This document shows positions 56,882 to 64,000 of a stretch of DNA of 64,000 bases, piece by piece. Every line of letters starts with the position of its first letter. Within the stretch, counting starts at the first letter, position 1. The translations under genes were made by a program, and so were the position numbers. Under the pieces are notes generated by a model. It searched no databases and was not told the DNA's origin. It worked only from the letters and a program-made list of their open reading frames with translations. The DNA is from Xanthostigma xanthostigma (lineage: Eukaryota > Arthropoda > Insecta > Raphidioptera > Raphidiidae), in assembly GCA_963575645.1 (NCBI GenBank), contig OY754469.1, positions 38,274,753 through 38,338,752 of the forward strand, read 5' to 3'.

Positions 56882-59309
56882 AATATTTGTATCCGTTTTA
56901 AATCACAGACATTTTTGTTATTGATGATAAAATCGATATATTTTATTCACTAATCTCTACTAGTGATGTGCCGGAGATCCCTATCCGCAGATGATCTGCA
57001 AGAAAATTTAAACCTAATGAAGGGAAGCTGATTAATTGTCAATTACAACATGTTTCTGAATTCTGATAATCTACATTTTACCAGATAGATAGATAAAATA
57101 ATGGACAGGAAAAGATTCCCATGGCATACCCATTCGTATTTAATTAAACTGTATTTTTTATAATAGTTACACGTTTTTAAATAAAAACATTCAACAGAGA
57201 CTAAAACGTTTTGATTTCTTAATTCATTCCACAAAATAGAATAACTGAACTTTCAAAAAGAAGTTTGTCCATAAAAAATTACATTGACACTAGATTTTTA
57301 TTACATTTTAGCCAGATTTGATTCATTTCTTTCTGCAAATTTTAAACTGATAAAAATTCTGATAAGAACCAGAATAACAAAGATGTTAAATCAAAGCTTC
57401 TTTTATAAAATGGACAAACAGGGATACGAAAATCTGTTACTCTAGTTTTTTAACATTATCTGAAGGTGAGAAAAACTGTCTTGATCCAGAGACAATAGTC
57501 TTTATCGGAGTGATAATTATTATTTTCACGTTTTGTAAGGAAATGGGGAAAACAGTGATAGCTGGTCGAAAAATTGTGTGCGAGATACTCTCAAAATATT
57601 CGACTTGGTAGGGACTCGAAGGTCTACTTAAGTGAGGTATCAATCAGACTTAGGAAACGCAATGTTACAGATGTTTTATACGTACAATAACAATATCATG
57701 ATCTAAAGTGTAGAGACTTTCTGACAAAATACACTGGAAATATTCATTTTGACAAAACGTTCAGTTCTGAGATTAGAACTAGGGAATGTCTCGACTTGTA
57801 TTACTATTATCAATTTGGTGTAACTGGTCGAAAGTCAATATTTTCCTAATAAGGTTTTTATTTAAAGAAAAAATACATGACTTCAAAAATCTTACCTTAA
57901 AAGTCTGTGCACAAATTTTTTAATATCGAAAAATACGCGTTAAAACTATGTTCGCGCTTTCAAATAGTTAGAAATATCACTTGAACACAATTAATTAACG
58001 AATGAACATTGAACATTTGATTATTATTTAAAAAAACACACATCTACGTCTATATTCCGCAACACACTTTCGCCGCGAAAAACGTTTCATTGTTCAAGAT
58101 AAATTGGGGGTTTTTTAACAACAGTTTTTTTAAGTTGGCAAAATGATGTTAACGGCTGATTTTTAAATGTTCTGTTTTTTAAGTTGTCATCTTTAGACGC
58201 TCGTCTAGCCCTGTTACAATATTTTGATTGTTTTGTTTCCAATTATATAAGAATAAATAATGTCCTTGATTTGACTCTTATGTAACGTGTGTATTGATAA
58301 AAGAAATAATTAGTTCTTAAAATAAACATTTGTATTTAGTGCTTTTATAATGGTGGTTAATTACGTTGCGAAATAGATTTTTTTCTGCAGGTATCGGACA
58401 AAATACGTTATCAAATTAGGTATTTTGTTTAGTTTCATAGAATAGATTTTTTTTAAAATATAGTGCAAATCAGCGAAATCCTTAATGTATTAATCGTTTT
58501 ATAGTGTTCGTGGACATAATCATCAAAATAATGTTAACTTTTTATGGTGAAGTGAATTTTTGGAAAAAAAAATGGAAATTTTTTCATTCGTTTGGTTTCT
58601 GAAGAATTCTCATTCATCATTGATGTCTCCAAGAAATCCCAAGGTAGGCAGTAATACCTATTTCTTTTGTCTGTTTTCCGTTTGGAAATCATTGCCTATA
58701 AGTAATATTTTTCGAACTGAATTTGCACCCATAAAAAATAATGCTATGAATATAATAGCCATTTTGTTAAAAATATTAAATAACAACTGACAAGGTGTGT
58801 GCCATATTGTTTATACAATGTTCATACAAAAATTTCGTTAATTTTCAATATAAACCGTTTCACGTTAACTTTAAAATAAGATCTTTTTGGTCCTTTTTCC
58901 CGGTCGATTCAGTAATTCGCAAAGGATCCACCTATTTCATGGTTTTTCCATGTTCGTCGATAACATAATTAAATTAGTTTTCCTCAAAATTTAAAAATCG
59001 CTTTCGCTCATAGCGGTTCTTTGGCCTTTCTAAATGCACCATGTTCCGTGTCCAAGCGGAGAGGGAACAGCGATCGAAGACTAGTTTCGAGCAAACCTAA
59101 AAATACCATAGCAGACTACAATTAGCACAACCCCACTATACGTTGGGAACTGCAAAAATACAGACGAAAATTTTGATATTTTTTTTATTAATACGAGTTT
59201 AAATTAACAATAGTATATTGTAAATAATAATAATTAATAATTGATTTCTAAATTTTATTCCTATTGATACTGCCACTGGAATTTCTCATGCTGTTTTCAA
59301 AATAATTAT
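56882..59309. other. Convergent gap between xmas and CHCHD2
   Basis: AT-rich, about 2.4 kb. It holds one isolated TAGTGATGTGCCGGA hAT end at 56961. A minus-strand open frame at 57437-57643 lacks an ATG, and a 34-codon signal-peptide-like frame lies near 58660-58761 (minus). A minus-strand AATAAA at 59184-59189 probably ends CHCHD2 transcripts. Confidence 0.4.
56961..57000 (+). mobile_element. Single end of the TAGTGATGTGCCGGAT hAT family
   Basis: TAGTGATGTGCCGGAGATCC and then TATCCGCAGAT match the ends at 8204 and 59904. No partner end is found downstream, so it is a truncated copy just past the xmas stop codon. Confidence 0.55.
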
Positions 59310-61852
59310 TTAAATACCTGAAACAGAAAAGAAAATAAAAATTTAATGCAAGTGAAGCCGCTGGTAACTTTCTTAAAGTCACTGCCAGTCAGGTTTATTT
59401 GGGTCTAGTACCGATTAATATTTTTTATTTTGTAAGGATTAGAACCTGGAAATTAGATGTAGGTATGGGCACGCTTCATAAATAACGACATCGCTACACG
59501 CTTGGCAAGTCCAGAGACTATCGTTTGAAATAAAAAAAAACCGATAAGCTAGTTTTTAATTTATCGAACTCACCATGTTGTAGTTTACACTGACGTAGAG
59601 CCTCGTTGAATCCTTCGCATAATGTTAAATCGGATTGGCCTTGCGCACACTGCAAGAACTGTGAGATTTCCCAAGCACAAGGTCCGCTCGCCTGAGTTGA
59701 ACCGGGTGCTTGTTGCTGAGCAGGCGCCGCCTGTTGGGCAGGGGCGTCGCTAGAACCACTCCCGCTGAATGCTCCAGTCAGTGCGTGTCCCACTGTATGA
59801 CCCTATGAACAATACAAAATGTATTTTGTATGGAAGTATAAAAATTGCAAATCAAATTGATACTTTCACAAGTTCTGGTGAGACTTAACAACGGCGTTGC
59901 TACTAGTGATGTGCCGGATCGTTAAAAATGTATATCCGCGGATACGGATCTGAATACGGATATTTGGTTTCAAGTTCCGCGGATACTCTTAGAGTACGCG
60001 GCGGTAAATATTGCAAATCGACCTTTGGAAAGAGACTATCTGCTATGGGAAAAAGTTATTGACCTCTTTAAGAGTTAACTCTCATAACAGATTGTCTCTT
60101 TCCAAAGATCGATGTGCAATATCTCATTATAAAGATAGTTTTTTAGTACTGTAAGAACTAAATAAAGTTCTTACTAGAAATCAATAAAACACAAGCTTGA
60201 ACTTTAAAGATTCGTAATTGATGTTTTCTCAAGAGTCGTTAGTAATCAATTAAATTTTTTCCAAATAATAACAACCTTCAATTTTCCAGCGTAGCTAAGG
60301 AAAACTAATTTTGACAAATTACAAAAAAGAGAGAGAGAGTTAATGTAACAAAGCTTGCTACAGTACCTTTGAGTTATGTACCTTTGGTATGGTACTCACT
60401 ACGATAAATGTTTGCAATATAAAGATGCCAAATACGATTTTAAAAAATAAAAAATAATCTGAATGGAATTTAACAGTTTTTCATTATTACCTAATCACCT
60501 ATATATATATTAAATTTCATCTATGAATTGAAAGTTAATAAGGTAAAAGATCCGTAAAAGATCTGCCAAAAACTAACGGATATGGATCTTTCTTCTCCCT
60601 CGGATATCCGTGGATACGGATATCCGGCACATCACTAGTTGCTACACACTCGGTTCAAGTATGAAATATAGATAGTGTTATTAGGATACTTACAACAGCT
60701 GATCCAATAGCCACCCCACCGGCTGTGGCTGCCATTTGGCCGAACAACGATGGTTGCTGTGGAGCTGCGGTTGGTCCAACAGCTGAAGGGGCTGCATGGA
60801 CCGGCGCTGGTGGACTAGGTGCCGGTGCCCTTGCAGGAACATACCTGTCAAGTAGATTGTCAGAATGATAGTTTTAATATGAACTCTTCATCAAAATAAT
60901 TCATGATTTGGCTACACATCTTATTTTCTGATAAAATCAGGGTAAGCTTTGACATCAGATGCTCGTGAATGTGACGAATGCCTGGAAAAAAAAGATAACT
61001 CTACAAGGCGTCAATTTGTTTGGGTACATTTACGGAGTTCCAGAGATACTGCAAGCAGACCTTCATCATGCTTATTCAAGACCATCTGATGATTTCAAAT
61101 TTATCCTGGCATCATAAGAAAACAAAATATGCTTACAGATCGTTCAACACAACAGGAAAATCATGCGTAGGGTTAATTTTGACCAGGGTGTGTATTTAGA
61201 TAGTATTTACATAACAAGAACTTTTGCACGTGAGGTTATGGTTATTAATTTACCTTCTGGGTGCCGGCGGCGGACTCGCAGATCTTCCTCGTCGTGGCAT
61301 TTTTGTTTATATCAAATAAATAAATATATTATAAAGCGTTTTTAAAAATTGTACTGAAATATCTCTTCGGTTATCGACAAAAGACTGATTTCAGACAGCG
61401 TGATCTGGTGATTTTATTGATGGAATTTGAACTCTGGTAATTTCTAGAATAAGCAGTCTGTTTTATAGCTCAATAATTGTCATACGTTATTTTGAGAACG
61501 AAGCTTTATTGCGTTGCGCAAAGGAACGGAGAATTGCGATATTGTGTCGAAACTAATTCCGAGAAATATTAAAATAAAGAATAGACGTCATATCAGTGTC
61601 ACCATAATAAAGAAAATTAATAGAATTTTCAATTTAAAAATAAAATAGTTATATAAGAAATCGATGCAAAGCAAATAAAAATTTATTTGACAGTCTTCAG
61701 ATTTTATTGATTACTAACCTATTGGAAGGGGTAGCTGCAGGGGTGGTAGAGTATCTTTTAGTAGCTATATTAGATCTTGGAGATGTAGAGGCTGGTGCTC
61801 TCCAACCGTTACCCATTGTTGGAGACGAGCTTCGTCGAGATTGTCGAGGCAT
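59310..61852 (-). CDS. CHCHD2: CHCHD2/CHCHD10 twin-CX9C mitochondrial protein, two alternative first exons
   Basis: A small intermembrane-space protein linked to cristae (MICOS) and complex IV. Shared minus-strand exons are 60694-60844, 59574-59802 and 59310-59317. They can be joined to first exon 1a (61719-61852) or 1b (61254-61300). Both first exons start with MPR and end in the same phase. The 1b form has 144 residues, close to human CHCHD2 (151), and begins [15 protein letters not shown]. The 1a form has 173 residues and begins [20 protein letters not shown]. Both starts are basic and Ser/Pro-rich, as for mitochondrial import. The conserved [20 protein letters not shown] segment follows, then an Ala/Gln-rich linker. 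The CHCH domain has [11 protein letters not shown] and [11 protein letters not shown], two exact CX9C motifs. The last exon adds only two residues (LQHGI-stop). A 734-bp hAT element lies in the intron at 59904-60637. Confidence 0.93.
59904..60637. mobile_element. hAT MITE, TAGTGATGTGCCGGAT family, copy 2
   Basis: Ends TAGTGATGTGCCGGAT and ATCCGGCACATCACTA are flanked by the perfect duplication GTTGCTAC (59896-59903 and 60638-60645). The interior holds TATCCGCGGATACGGATC-type units near both ends and a hairpin made from GGAAAGAGACTATCTGCTAT and its near-complement at about 60010-60120. It is about 200 bp longer than copy 1. Confidence 0.92.
61254..61300 (-). other. CHCHD2: Alternative first coding exon 1b of CHCHD2
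   Basis: It encodes [15 protein letters not shown] and ends CCCAGAAG/gtaaat in phase 2, exactly as exon 1a does at 61719. No acceptor lies between exon 1a's donor and this ATG, so it is an alternative start exon with its own promoter, not an internal exon. Confidence 0.75.
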
Positions 61853-62975
61853 TTTTTCAAAAAAATTTACTTAAAAAGTTATATGGTCTAAAATTGATGT
61901 TCATTTATTTTTTGTAAACAACATGATGCAATTTCTAATATTTATTATTCATTGCAATTCTTGGTACTCTTAGATCATATGATTTTTCTATTTTTAAAAA
62001 AAGCTATTTTCGTCTTGAAAATCTGCCATTATAACTAAAGGTATTAATGAAATATGTTGTTTTACGGATATTTTAATGTTTTTAGGTTAGTCGTATTTTA
62101 AACTTTTTTAAATATTGGTAAATACGACAACCGTATTTTAAAAGTTTGCGTCTTCACTGTACTATTTTAGTTTGAACAATAAACAAAAGATGGGGAATAT
62201 CAGCAAACACAAATTAATATGACGGTGAAATTAACGAGACATCAGCTGTCTGTATAATTCCGTTTATATAAAAGTAAAATTAAAAAATAAAACCAACAAC
62301 GCTGCAAATTATTGACTAGGTATAGTGTTTTATAGTGTTTTATTTTATTGGCTCAAAAAGGGGACTCTACACATGGCTCTCTGTCCCGCATTATGTTGCG
62401 ATAAAAATGGTCACCTATTCGTAACTGATTTGTGTACTAATGCGTAATGGCTTACTTTACGTGCCTGCATACATATGTGTAAAGCAGTCATTTTATAGAG
62501 AATAGTGCGTAAATGATTATTGTATGAAGCAATGTGAGTTGTTACAATAATAAAACGAGTGCCAGCGAATTTTAACAGACTCACACGTCCGACCTGTACA
62601 AGTCGCAATTTTTAAATTATATATTCGTATTGACAAATCCCATCCTGATTGAAATTTACTACAAAGACGTTCATGGTCATAGTTCATTTAATCGCAAGCT
62701 GCAACAGTCGCGTCGGATGCTGCTTTTTCAGTTGATAAAACATCGCATGATTGCAATGTGCAAGGATTTTTTAAATCGAAGACATGAAGGTTGTTTGCTT
62801 GATAAACGAAATGCAAATGTATTTTTGTAAATATACAGTGGAACTTTTAAAATACATGCATCTGTTTTCGTCTGCAACGGAGCTGGGCAGTGCTGAGAAC
62901 TTTTAAGCAATTTTATTGCTTAAAGCACTTTGTCAAACAGATGCTCGATACTTCAAACACTTGCATAAAGACTTA
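61853..62975. other. Region upstream of CHCHD2 exon 1a
   Basis: AT-rich. The CHCHD2 promoter for exon 1a should lie in the left part. A weak match to the 17024/26366 repeat occurs near 62554. No gene is recognised. Confidence 0.4.
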
Positions 62976-63169
62976 TAGTACTAACAGACGGTCGAACTTG
63001 GTTCGAAGCGGACAGCGGATCTGGTCCGCTTCGTACCAAATCTGTTCGTCTGTACAGTAGTCTGCGTGTCCGCCCGGTTCGATGGAAACAGATTCGGACG
63101 TCTGTTGCAAGATCCGCCGTACCATGTCCGTTGTCGGACCGGACCAAGTTCGACCGTGTGTTAGCACTA
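62976..63169. mobile_element. 194-bp MITE with TTA duplication, copy 1
   Basis: Ends TAGTACTAACAGACGGTCGA and the inverted TCGACCGTGTGTTAGCACTA are flanked by TTA on both sides (62973-62975 and 63170-63172). Three-base TTA duplications point to PIF/Harbinger. The interior is GC-rich (GGTCCGCTTCGTACC, CCGCCCGGTTCGATGG). It is a direct-repeat sister of 63435-63628. Confidence 0.85.
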
Positions 63170-63172
63170 TTA

Positions 63173-63716
63173 TTAAGCACGGAAGCATTATATAAAACAA
63201 AGTCCTTCCGCTGCATCTGTCTGTCTGAACGCGATAAACTCAACAACTACCGAACGGATTTTCATACGGTATTCACTAATAGAAAGAGCGATCAACGAGG
63301 AAGGTTTCTGTATATAATTTGTAAATATTTTGTATAAAATGGCTGAACTATGACGGTGTTTTATTAAAAAAAACTGTTTTCGTGCTCTTGCATGGATAAT
63401 CTTTAAAGATACATCAAAACAATGTACTTTGTTATAGTACTAACAGACGGTCGTACTTGGTTCGAAGCGGACAGCGGATCTGGTCCGCTCCGTACCAAAT
63501 CTGTTCGTCTGTACAGTAGTCTGCGTGTCCGCCCGGTTCGATGGGAACAGATTCGGTCGTCTGTTGCAAGATCCGCCGTACCATGTCCGTTGTCGGACCG
63601 GACCAAGTTCGAGCGTCTGTTAGTACTATTAGTTCTGCTGTGTAGATGGGAAGGTCAATATAATATTTTCAGAATAGTTTTGCGCCCGGGTGTACCGGGA
63701 CGGGCCGCTAGTCTTT
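63173..63716 (-). mobile_element. RTE-like repeat tail interrupted by a MITE
   Basis: Read on the minus strand it starts CTAGCGGCCCGTCCCGGTAC and ACCCGGGCGCAAAAC (63716-63680). It is interrupted by the MITE at 63435-63628 and ends with ATCCGTTCGGTAGTTGTTGA and TTTATCGCGTTCAGACAGAC, common insect RTE-type tail phrases. MITE copy 1 sits at its end. Confidence 0.6.
63435..63628. mobile_element. 194-bp MITE with TTA duplication, copy 2
   Basis: Same length and orientation as copy 1, differing at 7 positions by my count (about 96% identity). TTA flanks lie at 63432-63434 and 63629-63631. The ends are TAGTACTAACAGACGGTCGT and GAGCGTCTGTTAGTACTA. Confidence 0.88.
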
Positions 63717-64000
63717 TATAACTCGTATTTCATTAAATTAATAATACTCATGCGGTTTCCACGGTAATTTGGCTGCTATAGATAGACTTTGCAACATTAG
63801 GAAATGTCGAAAAAAGTTAAGTAATAAAGTGTCGGGTGGAAACCGGCTCTGCTCATATCAAATTTTAATTAAATACCTATATCAGACCAACGGCGATCAT
63901 GACATTTTGGGATCCCAAGATTTCGGGATTGGAAAGCATAATGGAATCACGCATCACAAAACGCGACCACAGTTTTGCAACGCACAATATACAGTGCAGA
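63717..64000. other. Right edge, nothing recognised
   Basis: Short AT-rich stretch with no supported gene, RNA or transposon boundary. Confidence 0.4.

Noticed and set aside
57437-57643. 68-residue minus-strand frame in the gap after xmas
   Set aside because: It begins without an ATG and has no good acceptor or recognisable domain.
58657-58761. 34-codon minus-strand frame starting MAIIFIALFFMGANSVRK, like a signal peptide
   Set aside because: It ends in a stop right at the only plausible donor and I found no in-phase second exon. A hydrophobic start is common by chance in AT-rich DNA.
1-63999. CRISPR arrays or bacterial-type operons
   Set aside because: No regularly spaced direct repeats with unique spacers and no Shine-Dalgarno-led gene strings. 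The genes are intron-split and eukaryotic.
1-64000. Retroviral, LTR, Polinton or toxin-gene fossils
   Set aside because: I looked for reverse transcriptase, integrase, capsid or envelope wording and for paired direct terminal repeats, and found none. The mobile DNA here is DNA transposons and LINE/SINE tails.

Overview
This is a stretch of insect nuclear DNA. It is strongly AT-rich, its genes are split into short exons by GT-AG introns, and transposon debris fills the introns and gaps. The protein sequences are arthropod-like, but nothing here fixes the insect order. I found no CRISPR array, operon, integron, or retroviral or LTR element.

I can support eight protein-coding genes, each built by checking splice sites and reading phase at every junction. 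In order they are: COX6A (cytochrome c oxidase subunit 6A, minus, 1238-3026); a protein with two double-stranded-RNA-binding domains, divergent from COX6A (plus, 3797-13785); a homologue of the centriolar satellite protein moonraker/KIAA0753, spread over almost 26 kb in 12 exons (minus, 13957-39637); a three-LIM-domain protein lying wholly inside a moonraker intron on the opposite strand (plus, 30671-33318); a small unrecognised two-exon gene sharing a 446-bp divergent promoter with moonraker (plus, 40084-40976); a CCDC92/CCDC74-type coiled-coil protein with an RGG-like tail (plus, 42957-48733); the mRNA-export factor xmas/GANP with RRM and SAC3 domains (plus, 49274-56881); and CHCHD2/10, a twin-CX9C mitochondrial protein with two alternative first exons (minus, 59310-61852).

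The functions are mostly housekeeping: respiratory chain, mitochondrial CHCH protein, mRNA export, and centriole or cilium assembly. Moonraker and the CCDC92-like gene both belong to centriole/cilium-linked families. The shared moonraker promoter carries an RFX X-box-type palindrome, which suits a ciliary programme.

The rest is a dense record of DNA-transposon activity. At least ten hAT-type non-autonomous insertions are recognisable, seven of them with perfect 8-bp target-site duplications. There are also PIF/Harbinger-type copies with TAA or TTA duplications, a TTAA-flanked element, an element retaining a DUF4817 reading frame, RTE-like LINE/SINE tails containing an antisense tRNA-like segment, and several foldback elements, one with a perfect 81-bp stem. 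The introns of the dsRNA-binding protein gene are especially rich in long inverted repeats.
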